A stretch of DNA of 64,000 bases from Rhipicephalus microplus (taxonomy: Eukaryota > Arthropoda > Arachnida > Ixodida > Ixodidae), in the NCBI RefSeq assembly GCF_043290135.1, contig NC_134700.1:240873088-240937087 (forward strand), in the 5' to 3' direction. Below the pieces are notes generated by a model. The model ran no database searches. It had not been told where the DNA came from and saw nothing but the letters and a program-made list of their open reading frames with translations. Made by a program: the position numbers and the translations under genes. This document shows, in pieces, positions 24,200 through 36,690 of this stretch. The stretch's first letter is position 1. Each line of letters begins with the position of its first letter.

Positions 24200-26170
24200 A
24201 ATATACAGGCTGCACCTGGTTTGCTACCCTACATGAGAGAAAGGAAAAGGGGAGGGGGAGGAATGAAAGAGGAAGGGCAGGGAGGTCAGCCAGTTCTCAG
24301 ACCGGCTGGCTACCCTGTACTGGGGAAGGGGGTAAGGTGGATAAAAGATGAGAGAAAAGAGAACTTGTAAAAAAAAGGAGAGAGAAGGTCATCAGACGAT
24401 CCACGACGATGCTTACAGTCTGTCTCTAAGACCACTTACCCGCAGAAAGCGCTGCAACGCTCTCAATGCCTTGCGTGCAGAGGACGGTCTCGGCCAGTGT
24501 CCTAATACTCTTTCTTCCGATAATTGGCGATTGTCTAGTCTATCTACAGCTTTCGACAGTTCTTTTCTTGGCACGCTGGAGCGAGCACACTCGCAGGGAA
24601 GATGGGAGAGTGTCTCTGCGCAGCCACAGTTGTTATATGTCGGGCTGCTGGCCATTCCGATTTGAAACGAATAAGCATTTTAAAGGCCACCCCTATTCAC
24701 AGACGGCACAAAAGTGTCTCTTCAGCTCTGGTTATTCCTGATGGAAGACGGAGCTGTATGTCTGGGTTCAAATTATGAAAGCGGACGTTGGTGAATGCCG
24801 GTGAATTCCACTGAGCGAGTGTCAGTTCTCGTGCAAGTGATCGAAGCCTTGCAGGGGCGTCCGTTCTTGATAATGGTATAGCTGCACAAGGGGCATCATC
24901 ATGAGCAGATCGGGCTGCTTCATCTGCACGGTCATTTCCCTCAGTGCTGCAGTGGCCTGGTATCAATTGATACGCTATGCCATGTTGTTTCTCTATAGCC
25001 CGGTGATGAAGCAGTCGTATTTCAGCAATTAGCTGTTCGTTTGGGCCATGACGATATGGCGAGGCAATGCCCTGGGGAGCTGCTTTGGAGTCGGAGAAGG
25101 TTGACCATGTCTGTTGCGGTTCTTCAACTAGGAACTCCAGAGCGGCACGAATGGCGGCGAGTTCTGCCACCGTGGATGATGTCAGATGCGAGGTCCTGAA
25201 CTTTATCGTGATGGGTTTCTCCGGAATTACCACTGCGCCTGATGAACTTGTTCAAGTGACCGACCCATCCGTGTAAATGTGAATGCGTACACTGTGTTTC
25301 TCATGCAGAAACAGTAATATTATTTGTTTTAGGGCCAAATTTAGGGCCAAACTTCAAACAAAATTTAGGGCCAAACTTTTGCGTTTCGGGGATGGTTATC
25401 AGGCGTCCAGTGGATGTAGACACCACATTGGTAACGACGGTCTTGCTGCGTGCGTGAGGTTCGTGAGAATCACCGTACGATGTGGGGCAATAATAAAGCA
25501 GAACGTAGAGCGTGGCCTGGAAGTTGGAAGGGAGGCGAGGGGATGCGATTGAATTTAGGTGGCATGTCCTATGTGCGTTCTTAAGGCATCGACACGAATG
25601 TAGGTTGTGATAGGGTGTTCATGAGCGATTGAGCGATTGCAACAGTCGCTGCTGAGGATGCGCATTTCGGAAGCGCGAGGCATATTCTCGGTGTTTGAGC
25701 TTATAATGACTGGAAGACGCGTACGTTTTTTATGCGGGCCTTGTAAAGCACAGGTAGGCTGTAGCGCATGAAGCCAAGAAAAAGTGCAGCATACAGTTGA
25801 AGCATGGCTCGTACAGATGCACCCCATGATTTTCCCGCAAAAAACCTTAGGATGTGGGTAACCATGGTCAGTTTCTTCTTCATGTAAGTGATATGAGGGC
25901 TCCGAGACAAGTTACGATCTATTATTACTCCCAGAAAACGGTGGGTCTTCTGATAGCTGATCGTGTGTCCAATAATTCTGATGTGGTATGGCATCATTGT
26001 CTTGCGCGTTCACGCAACCAGTGAGCATTTCTCAGATGAAAGCCCCAGTCCTCGTCCTTGAAGGTAGTTTGACGTCAGTGTAGCTGCTGTCTGAAGCCTG
26101 GCTCGTACGTGTAGACGCGTGACCCCTGATGCCCAGATGCAGATGTCGTCCACGTACATGACTAAACTAT
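24200..26170 (-). mobile_element. I-clade-like LINE with RNase H, 5' truncated (copy A)
   Basis: Minus-strand element retaining the palm YVDD, thumb, RNase H, C-terminal region and 3' UTR. The 3' end (24200-24345) holds two successive copies of the terminal block (GCAGGGAGG.. and GGCTACCCT..), suggesting a nested or duplicated end. The 5' break is just upstream of YVDD, near 26165. It faces the related copy at 27841-29315 head to head, about 1.7 kb away. Confidence 0.8.
24697..26165 (-). pseudogene. LINE ORF2 remnant: RT palm, thumb and RNase H
   Basis: From the 5' side: the RT catalytic motif MYVDDICIWASG at 26145-26156 (the YVDD codons), then a stop after a CSLVA block. Next comes the thumb region 25997-25701 with KTHRFLGVIIDRNL and ILRFFAGKSWG. 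RNase H starts with IYTDGSVT near 25275 and a stop directly after it, then AELAAIRAALEF (second acidic residue), SDSKAA (third) and GHCSTEGNDRADEAA (fourth). The RNase H active-site residues are all visible, yet stops and frame changes make it inactive. A C-terminal RNase H domain points to the I-clade group and not to R1 or CR1. Three TTTAGGGCCAAA units at 25330-25378 suggest a small local duplication. Confidence 0.8.
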
Positions 26171-27840
26171 AGCTAAGCGGCACTGTTTTTTCCTAGCTTG
26201 CTTCTACCTCATCGCCAGAATTAAATTAGGTGATGCTAGGTTGCTCATTGATTCTCAGTGAAGAGAAGTTCGGATGAAACCGCAGGCAGTCACATACGTG
26301 ACACGGATGTCGAAAATTCATAGAGACGGGAACTCGCACAAAAACCAGGGGTTCGCAGTTCTCATGAATCCACGGCCATGTCGTCATTAGCGCATGCCTT
26401 TCATCGCTTCGGTGACTTCTGGCAGCCACCGTTGTATTTCTTTTTCCTGTTACAAAGGTGCTTCACCAGACATATCACGTCTCCTACCGTTTTATTCCCT
26501 CAGTTACGCTTTCATAAAAAAAAATCTGCCGGTCGCTTTTCGCTTGAAACCATTCGCATTTGATGTAAACTTACTAAAACACGCTTTGACAAGAGAAAGT
26601 GAGAAAAAATCGTGATGTGGAACCTAACGTGATAGTTCTTTGTGACTATTTCTGTTTATCACGAGTCTTTCTCTACAGATGCACGAATGCTATTCGAACA
26701 CGATTACCAAAAAGAATTACCAATGCCACGCTTCGTCGCATTCGCATCTCCAACGAAAGGCAGCTTACATTTTTGTATGAGAGTGCACATCCCGGGACGC
26801 TATTTCGGCTTATCCCTTGAGATTCTTCCCACTGTGGCTGTTTTTGCATTTTCATTATTGGAACGTAGTTCACTATCTTCGAAATGTCTCCAGTAATTGC
26901 CACTTTTATCACCGAACGGAGGGCAAAAGAAGTACCGACTCGCACGTTCTTCGTTTGCCGCTCCGTTCGCCAAACGGAGAGTGAATAGAGGACATGCAAG
27001 TCAGTGAGTGACATTTTTATTTTCACCAGAGTATAGCACTTCAAGAGACCTCAATATTCAGCTCCCTCTCTCTCTCCCAACCTGCTCCAAAGTCTGCTGC
27101 TTCTTTAAAGCAAAAATGGCGCCAATTGGCGCCTACACCTTCTGATCTCCATTTTCGCCATCTCGCTCAAACACGTCGCACCCGTATAAGTATTTGCCTT
27201 ACGTTTCATTGATCATTCCACCTTGTGCTGAATGTGCACTTTGAGAGAGCGGACGCAGCAGCTGTGACCAGATTCTCTACCTCAAGACGCGTTCGTGCTC
27301 AAAGCTTTTTATTTCTCTCCTTGACAGAATCTTCCCTCGCAATGAAACGTCTTCAGATCATGAATGTGAGAATACTTTCTCGAGTAGCTTTTTTATATTG
27401 CTGTTTTTTTCCTCTACGTTCCTAAAATCGCCTGTTATCTTCACATTTCAAACTCAAGCGCGTTGTCATATCAAATTGTTTATTTAAATGCTTCAGTGCA
27501 GAAAATACGCCCTTTATTATCAACGACAGTTGCAATGATGCATCAAGTAGAATTCAGGGCTTGGCAGTATTGATTGTACATGTTTCTTAGATACTACCTT
27601 AGATACACTTTCGGTATTTATATTTGTATCGCCATACGTCTTCCTCGACGAGTATCTGTATCTGCATTTCTTTTGCATTGAATACAGTATCTTAAGATGC
27701 AGGATACCGCAATTGGAATGCTATGTTGCCGAACATTAATCGCTGATCGCACTCTGCTTCACCGGCGGTCACGGGTGTCACTAAGCAACCTCAATAAAAC
27801 TAAGGGCCGTATGCTGTAACATCATTTTATCTTCTCACCC
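26171..27840. other. No gene recognised
   Basis: AT-rich sequence between two head-to-head LINE remnants. No coding motif seen. Confidence 0.5.
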
Positions 27841-29315
27841 GACTCCACCAATGAAAGCAGGCGATCAGGCATGCGCGTCCATGTTGCGGAGCAGCGCTAT
27901 ATACAAGACAGTGTCGACAAAAACTACGTTCGCATGCTTGCTCACGTGCTTTTTGTATTCTGGATCACCATTGAAACGATGCGTACATACCTTACGCAAC
28001 ATGCTAGGAGTCCTTCCCACCAATTGGCAACCCTCACTACTGAGAGGCCCCGCACAAAATTCAGTGCAATCATCTGTGCACATCGTGCGTCGTTTACGTC
28101 AGGTTTTGCACCTGTTGAGAAACTGGCGTATCTTCCGTGGTGCCTGACACTTCCGCAAGTATGTCTTTCAATTCCAAGAATACAGAAAAAATCAAATTTG
28201 CCTTCATCAGCCCTAAAACAATTGATCTTGCACCTCCTGCACGAAATGTACAATAACCACGTGCACATATACACCGATGGTTTAATCACAGCGTCTGGTT
28301 CTGGCGGTGCGGTGGTGATTCCAGCTAAAGGAATCACTCTGCGAATCAAGCTGTCACACGTCACTACGTCTACGGCGCCGAACTTGCGGCTTTGCGTGGT
28401 GCCCTAGAGTACATCAAATCCCAGAGACCGAGTAAATGGGCTGTGTTTTGCGACTCGAAACCGGCACTACAGAGCATGCAGTCAGTCTTTCGACGAGGTT
28501 GCCATGAACAGTTAACTTACGAGGTTGTCAAGCTTCTTCACCACGTCACAGAAACAGGCCACGGGGTCAATTTTCAGTGGCTACCTAGCCATTGTGGGAT
28601 CAGTGGCAATGATTCCGCAGACAACGCGGCTCACACATCACACCAAGAAAAGCACACCCTTCCGATTCCTTTGTCAAGGACAGACGCTGCAAAGCAACTT
28701 CGCCACCGAGCACGTAGTCTATGTCTGCTGGAGTGGAACACCCCAAGCATAAGACATACGAGACTCTATCAAATAAACCCTCTACTGGAACTTCGACCTC
28801 CATCTAGACTTCGTCGACGTGAAGCTTCGCTTCTTTGTCGCCTTTGGTTGGGGGTGGCATTCACAAAAGCATATACAATTAAGCCTCATCGGATTGACCG
28901 ACATTGCGGAATGCGACGTCTGCTGCACCAAAGAAGACATCGACCATGTGATGTGCCGATGCCCTTGATTTGCCTCTGAAAGACACAAGTTTTCTGACAC
29001 ATTGTGACAATTGGACAATCGGCCGCTCTCTATGCAGATGCTACCGGAATACCGTCCTCACCTTTCGCTGGCTCAAAAGGCAGTCAAAGCCGTCTCTGGC
29101 TTTTTGAGGACTACAGGTTATGTGAACACCTTATCTGTTGTGTAGTGCCACCGCTGCATATGCGTCAGCCCATCGATTGACAATCCTCTTTTTCTCTCTC
29201 TTTCTCTTCTCTTGCCTCTCTCTCTCACCTTTATGCCCCCTTCCCATTCCCTCAGCGTAAGGTAGAAAACCGGGCATGTGCCTCGTTAACCTCCCTGCCT
29301 TCTCTCTTGTTGTTC
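27841..29315 (+). mobile_element. I-clade-like LINE with RNase H, 5' truncated (copy B)
   Basis: Plus-strand 3' portion of a LINE related to copy A: post-RT linker, RNase H, Cys/His C-terminus, and a 3' UTR ending with GGTAGAAAACCGGGCATG and GTTAACCTCCCTGCCTTCTC near 29260-29312. This copy defines the 3'-terminal block used to recognise the other LINE ends in the window. Confidence 0.8.
27871..28985 (+). pseudogene. LINE ORF2 remnant: linker, RNase H, C-terminal Cys motif
   Basis: RNase H begins with HIYTDGLITASGSGGAVVIPA near 28263 (first Asp). A frameshift around 28350-28370 moves the rest to another frame: AELAALRGALEY (Glu), FCDSKPALQ (Asp), then SHCGISGNDSADNAA near 28590-28630 (last Asp). 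After PLSRTDAAKQLRHRA comes LLCRLWLGVAFTKA. A third frame holds a terminal ECDVCCTKEDIDHVMCRC motif near 28905-28965, typical of the C-terminus of I-clade ORF2. The catalytic RNase H residues are kept, but the two frame breaks make it inactive. No RT palm remains. Confidence 0.8.
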
Positions 29316-29329
29316 TTGTCCTCCTAGAC

Positions 29330-30290
29330 TTTTTCCCTTTTAATTGTGTCAGAGCCGTGGCCCTTACCCTGATCCACCTGCAAGCGCCACGTACCACAAT
29401 GCGTGCGGCGATGACTACTGTCATGCCTGCGAGTTCGCAGCAAACGTCCATGCCTCGGAAAAAAAGAAATCTGTGTCAAGGCCAGCACGCCAGCCCGCCT
29501 GACGCGATGAACAGCTCAACGGCGTCAACACGCGACGGCGCCTTTCTGTCGCTCACGTGCAGTGAGTCACCTCAGCAAGCGAGCCGTCGAGCAAGCAATC
29601 GGCGTCTTCCTGTCTGGCGGGTCTGACGCAATGCCTGGCGACGTCACTAGTCCTTGGGTGCAGCCACCTGCAGCGCAGCCTCTCCAGATTCGATGAGAAA
29701 GAATGACGCGGCCCAGCGGCAACCCCATTAGAGGATTCTAACCTCACGACCAGCGGCGCTTCTGGTTGGACATTTGGGTTGGACCCGGTGCATATAAAAG
29801 AAGCCCTGCGGCGCCTCGCGAGCAGTAGACGTGTTGGAGAGCAGACATGTGTGTCAGAGAAGAGAGCTATGTGATAGAGAGTTGAGCTATGTGTTAGTGG
29901 AGCTATGTGTTAGCAGTTGAGCTTTGTGTTGGCAGACCCATTTGAGAGCAGATCTATGTGTTAGAGAGGAGAGCTCGGCTCTTCGGGTCTCTAAGCTGTC
30001 AGCCCCAGTGCCGAATTTGTAACGCCTCTGCATATATGCTGTACATAAACCTTGTTTAATTCACCATCGTCTCGTCCGCTCATCTATCAGCTCTGCGCAG
30101 AAGCAGTGGCGAGCTGAGAAACCTACGCTACCAAACGGCAGGTGACCTTTCCGGCGGAGTTCGAAGCAGTGGTGCCTTCGGGACCGTGTTGGCGTCACCG
30201 TCTTTCGAAACAGTGGTTGCAGCGGTGAGATTTCGGGGCGCCCTTCGTAACGTCGTTGGAGGCGCGCTTCGTAACACTACCCAAAATCTG
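29330..30290 (+). mobile_element. Putative LTR or promoter-bearing repeat
   Basis: GC-rich compared with its flanks. It holds a canonical TATAAAAG at 29793-29800, followed about 70 bases on by a degenerate repeat of ~20 bases built on GAGCTATGTGTTAG (29866-29965), and then a GC-rich leader-like stretch. The layout (upstream region, TATA box, leader) resembles a retrotransposon LTR with the start of its internal region. I found no second copy in the window, no clear ends and no gag, so solo-LTR status is inferred. Confidence 0.4.
29793..29800 (+). promoter_or_regulatory. TATA box in LTR-like segment
   Basis: TATAAAAG in a GC-rich context, preceded by GGACCCGGTGCA. Good match to a core promoter TATA element; activity is not shown. 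Confidence 0.45.
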
Positions 30291-30770
30291 ATCTCGTTTT
30301 CCAACCTCGAAATAACATCGCTGGTACCGATGCTATATCTAATAGAAAAAGCCTTTAGCTACGCAATACCTTAGCGCCACGTCACTTTCTCCAGCTGTTT
30401 CCTATCAAAGAGCTTCTAAAATTATATTATTATTGCTAGCGCAAGTGCTTTCTCAATGGTCCTTCTCGTGCACCCCATACTTTATCGAGGGCTCTGATCT
30501 ACTTTTTTTCAGTCAAGTAAATGCGCTATGTATTTTCTAAAGTGCAGCCAAAATAAGCTCTATGTTTTATCCCTACTGTTGGCTGTCTGTTTTGCATGTG
30601 CTCCTATTTCTACATTTATATTTCCCTGCGTTTACGTCTTCCGCCAAGGTGATATGGGATACAACTATGTCATTATGTGGGTGTGTATTGGATATACGGC
30701 CCCAAACATTCCCCATACTGATTTATAAAATTACCCAACTGATTTTTCATAATAATAATGGGGATTATTG
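30291..30770. other. No gene recognised
   Basis: AT-rich sequence between the LTR-like segment and a LINE 3' end. No motif found. Confidence 0.5.
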
Positions 30771-31100
30771 TAACCTGTCGTAAGGAACGAAGGAAGCAAC
30801 AAAAGGAAGAAGGCAGGGAGGTTAACCAGAAAGACATCCGGTTGGCTACCCTACACTGGGGGATTAGGGAAGCGGACAAGAAAGATGAGAAAAAGGGAAG
30901 AGAGGGAAAAGAAAAAAGGGGGGAGAGACTAACAGTAATTTCACTGCAGCGTGTAGAACTCTACCACATGTCAGAGGCGTTCACACAACCCTGTCTTTCT
31001 CAGGAAATACAGCAGGGCTTTCACTGCCTTGTGGGCTGTCGAGGCATGTGGACGTTGCTGTAATAGCACCTGCACAGAAAGAGGCCGATCATCTATATCT
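30771..31100 (-). mobile_element. LINE 3' end, antisense
   Basis: On the plus strand it reads GGCAGGGAGGTTAACCAGA then CCGGTTGGCTACCCTACACT, the reverse complement of the 3'-terminal block at 29225-29315. Upstream in the element come a pyrimidine-rich UTR and a diverged stretch to about 31100. No ORF2 motif is present. Confidence 0.7.
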
Positions 31101-31600
31101 AACTAAGGGTATACGAGAAAAATTGTTGTAGTAAATGGTACGTTTTTTGTATGAACGTCCTAACGAGCCGTTTGAGGCAATTTTTCATAGACTGAAATTT
31201 TTTTTATTGTCTTACCATAACAACTAAGTTGATGATACTTCTTGCCTGATTCTCATTGCTATTAGTAGTGCCACCTGTATCGTTTACTTCAACCTATTCG
31301 CTACGAATGCTTGGAATAGAACGGACTTTTATATTTTAGTTACAATTGTTTTTCTGTTTTAGGCCATTATATTTTTTTTACTAAGTGCCAGGTCGCTATA
31401 GCGTGAATATCGGCGTTGTGCTGCTACAATTTTTGCAACTATACGGCCACACGCCCTTATTATTTTTTTGTGTGTGTGATGATCTATAAACCACAAAAAA
31501 ACTTATCACCACTCGGTGCAAGCCACCCCTCAGAGTTTTGTAAACTTCGAGATTGTCTTAGATTATTGTGCTAAGATTACGCGCAAGTCATGCTTCGGCT
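31101..31600. other. No gene recognised
   Basis: AT-rich sequence with no motif. Confidence 0.5.
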
Positions 31601-31745
31601 GGCGCACTACGATGATGGCGAAATGGGCGAATGTATCAACATTTGACTGCACGCTAAAAAAATTTACATGGCTGAAATGGTGGAGGCTCTCTACTTCTGC
31701 GCTCCTCATAATTATAACGTGGCTCAAGGACGTTAGAACTCAACC
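31601..31745 (+). mobile_element. Very diverged Ruka-type SINE
   Basis: Blocks align in order with the SINE body but with many changes: GATGGCGAAATG, ACTGCACGCTAAAAAAAT, GGAGGCTCTCTACTTCTGCG, CTCATAATTATAACGTGG and GGACGTTAGAACTC. This is an old copy. Its tRNA head is not recognisable. Confidence 0.6.
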
Positions 31746-34700
31746 ATTTTTATTCTTCGGGAAACGTGCAGTACACGCGTAGTCTTGTTAATTTGAGAGC
31801 TTACACGAGCACCAGTGATAATGCTGTAAGATGTGATCACTGATGTATAAAACAAGACTCGTTCTACCAATCAGATCATAATTTAACCTTCGGTATGCTG
31901 AAGGCCAATGATATTTGTGGCCGCTATTGGGGTGGAACGCGCTTTGCTTGTATTTTGCGTTAGTTTTCAGCACCTAATAGCTCATTGATGAGTTCCGTCT
32001 CTACTAGACATACTGCAGCTTTCTTCATAGTCACCACCGTTTGGCAATACAAGACGGTCGGAAGCACTTCTAGGGTGCACATGCTCTTTCGCTGAATAGA
32101 AATTTATCACACGCCATATAGCATATAAATAACGAACGGTTTGCGCCAGCTGATAAAAAGAATATGAAATGTAATAACAGCATCATGGGCTCTGCGTAGG
32201 CCTATATATCGGAAAATGCCTCCCAAAAAATGTCGCTACCAGCACTGTCGCATGCTATGCATCAGTGATTAAGTATGACAAAATTGTCTTTTATAGACCA
32301 GGTAAAAGTGCACACTGGTATTTGCGCAAACAAGTGAAAGTTTCTTATTGGAGCACGTGCGGTTAGATGGCAACCCGTTAGCTTGTCGACAAGCTTAGCA
32401 GCAACTCCCATCAAATACACAAATGACACCAAGAACGGCTGTCAGACAAGGGTATGCAGAGCTATTTAGTTAAGTAGCTAATACAAACCCAGTAAATTCT
32501 TTGGAAGTAAACTAATTTACTTTCATCAAGAAGAACAAACTTTCTATCGAAGAACTAAGATGTCATGAAATCAAATTGGCGCCATTTGAGAAATTTTCGA
32601 ACAGGCCTTCTTTTGTGTGTGCATATAGGCGTCCGCTACTACGTATTGGGGTCTCTAACAACAAATTTGATTATGTATCGTGGTTTAATAAAATACAAAT
32701 CTGTACCTCCAATACTTTTTGACCGAGTATTTTGTATCGTATTGCGATACATTTTCAAAGTATCTTTGCGCTGCCCTGAAGTAGATATATAGCTTTGAGA
32801 TTCTTCCAGGTGAGATGCATTTGTGTTTGTCGGTACGTAGGAGCAGTTTTTGATTAGTTATCTGTGAATATGCAAAGCTGAAGCAGATGTTCTTTATGAA
32901 ACTTGTTAAATAGAATAGTACGTAGCGGAAAGGTTGCAACTGTGAATAACAACACTGGGGTGGTAAGGAATGAGCTATCATGTTAGAACTATAAATGACA
33001 TTATAACAATTTCATGATAGCAATGCCACGTAAGTAATATAATAGCGACGAGAGCAGTAAGGCGAATGTGTAATGAGAAATGAATGAAGACATTGAAAAC
33101 TCACCGATGGAATGAGAGCGATAGAATGATGTCATCGGCATCCAGGGGATGGTTTTACCACTGCTGTGTAGACAGAAAGTAAAGGCAACAAGATGACTGA
33201 TACAATATAGTATTGTGGTAATGAGGATAAAATTGTGATTAAAACAACATGACAACACAGCAACAAAACAGCGAAATGGTGGTGGCAAATGGGAAAAGGG
33301 TGTATGTATGACAATCATGGCACTCGCGAGGCAATCAAGAAGATGAAATGACCGCGGTGGAATGGTGACAACAATAACTTTGTGCTAGAGCCCACCTTAG
33401 TGCTAACATTACGTGATTATCAAGACTACATTGTTTTCTTCTGTGCGCTATGCACATTTTCATTATATGCAGAGTTTACCGACCACGAAGTACACCTGAA
33501 ATCGCCCGTATAGGGCTGAGCAGTACCGCGATAATAGAGTACTGCGACAGTATTTTATACATACTTCTGAGTATCTCTATTTTTACTTTTGAAAAATCTA
33601 TTTTTATCTCACTAGTAAAATACTTTTACGATGTAGCGGTTATAACACAACACTGTGCGGACGCAGATGTCTGGTTAAATTTCTATTTTTTATTTGGAAA
33701 ACAGCCGAGGCGTGAGTTTTTTTCTTTCTCTACAGAGAAAGAATTTTTTTCTTTTTGTTTGTGTGCAAGCAAAAGCGCGCGGATGTCGACGATATAGAGA
33801 TGGTGGCGCTGGTTTCTCACAGGCACACCATTCCCTATGAGGCTGATCACCTGATGCCACTCATCAAAGAACCGCTAAACCCAATCAGCGTATATGGCGT
33901 ATAAAGTAGCTGTCTTGGCTGTCTCCTAAGGTCAGCGCAGCACATATTTTTTTTATTTTTGTGGCCAAGCGAAGTTTTTTTGACCTCCGGGCGGATAACA
34001 CAACCGATGCTTTAAGTGCGTTCAATTGCCCAAACCGCTCTATTTCAGAAACATTTCTCATAATTGCGGTGTATGTGACTTGATAATGGCTGTTTTTGTC
34101 GCGCTTTCAGCCATCACTTCAGCAAGTGAGGATGTATTCCTATAGTTGTTTACATAGGTCAACGCCTCCTCTATTTATCAACGCCAGCCAGATACACCCA
34201 ATGCAGCTGTTCACCACCCTCTCCTTTAGCCTTTTCCTGCTCTCTCTCATCACCTGGCCTTCGGGTGTGCTTTGCGCACATGGGGGAGGATAGCCCCTCA
34301 TGCAGTGCCTCATGACGGAAATTATACGAAGTAATTTTTTGTTCACTTGTGTACCGACCCGTGGGACGGCGTCTTGCATTTTTCGTGTTCACAATATTGG
34401 CGGTCACGCTGGCTCTGTGAAAGATACGTTGTTTTGAGATAGCATGTTGCCGTTGCTGGTGCTATGTGGGCAACCAATGAGGAAGCGTCACTGCAACGTT
34501 TCTGCGTTAGCTGCTTTGTGACATGGTGGCGGCATTGTCTCGAGCCAGAAAGGAGCAGCATGAAGGAGCGAATCTGACAGACGTATGTTATTGGCGAGGG
34601 AAACACTTCTATCGCATCTTCAGGGGAAAGCGCTCGGACGCACGTGTGACGCTAGCAGCATGACCACACATATAACATTGCATCACGACCACTCGCTGAA

Positions 34701-34852
34701 TTAAGGCGGACCGACAGCTCCCGTTGAGAAGCGCGCGTTTGCACTGACATTGAAATAAAGGAGGCGTTGAAGGAGTGAAGCGGTCTTTTGTGTTACCAGG
34801 CTATCACACCAACGGAACCGACATGACCTGTTGAGGCTTGCTGAATAATATT
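31746..34852. other. No gene recognised
   Basis: About 3.1 kb of mostly AT-rich sequence with short frames only. No transposon, SINE or gene motif was found by eye. Confidence 0.5.
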
Positions 34853-34856
34853 ATAT

Positions 34857-35008
34857 TGTCACAATGCAGATACAGCAGCAGTTAAATACAGGAAACTCAC
34901 TTAAATTGTACCAGAACACAGGCAAACTGATCGGAAGAGAACCTCGTCTTCTTCTCTCGCTGCGCGTGTTCGTCGTTGTTCTCTTGGTGCTGCATATTCA
35001 ATGTGGCA
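34857..35008 (-). repeat. Gypsy 3' LTR
   Basis: 152 bp, TGTCACAATGC to CAATGTGGCA on the plus strand. Pairs with 39964-40115 at about 90% identity. The flanking ATAT at 34853-34856 is the target duplication. Confidence 0.95.
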
Positions 35009-35020
35009 TTCGCCCCCCTC
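35009..35020 (-). other. Polypurine tract (PPT)
   Basis: TTCGCCCCCCTC on the plus strand is GAGGGGGGCGAA on the coding strand and lies immediately inside the 3' LTR, the position where plus-strand synthesis starts in LTR elements. Confidence 0.75.
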
Positions 35021-35045
35021 GAGAGAGCAGCGTCCCGATGCTCTT

Positions 35046-36690
35046 CTACAAAAGACGGTGCAGTAGATGTATGGTGTAAATCAGTCCCAAAAAATATGGC
35101 TTCATTCGCACAACGTGCACGATTTCTGGTTTTTTCTGGCGAGTTGTCGAGGGGCTGTCAGGAACGACCACGTAATTAACGTCACTCACGCGTTTTAAAA
35201 CTGTGTAGGGGCCAAAACACCTCTTCAGCATTTTTTCAGACAGTCCTCGGCGGCGGGTAGGACTCCATACCCAGACTTTATCGCCGGGCCGATGGACGAC
35301 TTGTCGGTGTCACAGATTATAACATTGGGCGTCGTAATTTTGCTGCTGGGCGATTCGGACGCGTGCAAGCTGCCTCACTTCTTCTGCTCGTTGGGTAAAA
35401 GATGCAGCGTCCAAATCGATGTCACTGCAGTCGTGCAGTAAGATGGCGTCAAGCGTCGTTGCCACTTCACAGACATGAAGGAGACTGAATGGCGTTCTTC
35501 GTGTAGTTTCTTGCTGCGCTGTATTATAGGCGAACGTGATGTACGGTAAAATGTCGTCCCAGTTCTTGTGATGCACGTTAACGTACATACTCAACATGTC
35601 GGCAATAGTCTTGTTGATGCGTTCTGTAAAGCCGTTGGTTTGTGGATGATAGGAAGTGGTTTTCCGATGAGCTGTTCCACTGAGCTCAGGCACTGCCTTC
35701 AGGAGCGCGGCCGTGAAAGCGGTACCTCAATCCGTTATTATGATTGTCGGAGTACCATTCCTCAAGATGATATTTTCTATGAAGAATCGTGCGGTTTCAA
35801 CGGTGGTGCCACTTGACAAAGCCTTTGCTTCCGCGTAGCACGTAAGATAATCAGTGGCGACTATTACCCACTTGTTGCCAGCATGGGAAGTCGGCTATGG
35901 TCCGAGGAGATCCATTCCAGTTTGGGCAAAAGGTACCGTAGGCACTTCAGTTGGTTGCAATAGTCCAGATGGTTCTAGCGGTAGCGATTTTCGTCGTTGG
36001 CAATCGAGGCACGTGCGCACGCAATGTTTCACAATAGCTGGAAGTCTTGGCCAGTAGTATTTCTGTTGGATTCTGGCCAATGTGCGTGTATATTCAAGAT
36101 GACCAGACGTTGGCTCATCGTGGCAAGTACAAAGTATCTCCTCACGGATTGACGTCGGAACGACAAATAGGTGGGTGCTTCCTCTGGGAGAAAAGTTCTT
36201 ATAGAGAACACCACTACGTGAGCAGAATGACGGCAGGCTCCTTACAAATCTTCTAGGGACGGTTGTTGTCCGGCCATTCGAAAATTCAATAAGGGGAAGC
36301 AACTCGCTGTCTTGTTTCTGCTTGCACGAAATTGTAGTGATGTCGATGACTCCTACGAACGCCATGCTGTCATCTCCTGTGTCATTGTCCTGATTTACTG
36401 GTGACCTTGATAAGCAATCGGCGTCGGCGTGCTGCCATCCGGAGTTACACACGACCGTCATATCAAACTCTTGAAGGCGTAAGCTCCACCGTGCGAACCG
36501 ACCAGACGGGTCTTTCAAGATGGTCAGCCAGCAGAGGGAATGATGGTCGCTTACTACGTGGAAGGAACAACCATAGAGGTACGGACGAAACTTGATAACC
36601 ACCCATACGACAGCAAGACACCTTTTCCGTTGCGGAGTAATTGGACTCGGTGCTTGAAAGCGTCCTACTGGTGTATGTGATCACACGCTC
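35046..36690 (-). pseudogene. Gypsy pol, RNase H and integrase part
   Basis: RNase H ends with YTSRTLSSTESNYSATE (36684-36600), then SDHHSLCWL and HADADCLSRSP. The integrase zinc-binding domain shows H..H..C..C (HLEYTRTLA, CVRTCLDCQR). The core then gives GMDLLGP, ATDYLT (first Asp), ITD followed by a stop and GTAFTAALL (second Asp), and TNGFTERINKT (Glu). The spacing between the second Asp and the Glu is 35 residues, a DD35E integrase. The C-terminal domain at 35231-35046 has the GPY/F-type motif RCFGPYTVLKRV. In-frame stops follow DLLGP (near 35893) and the second Asp (near 35727). The product is not functional as it stands. Confidence 0.9.

Noticed and set aside
29131..29451. Minus-strand frame of 106 codons, Arg/Lys-rich
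   Set aside because: It is antisense to the LINE 3' end; the composition comes from its pyrimidine-rich UTR.
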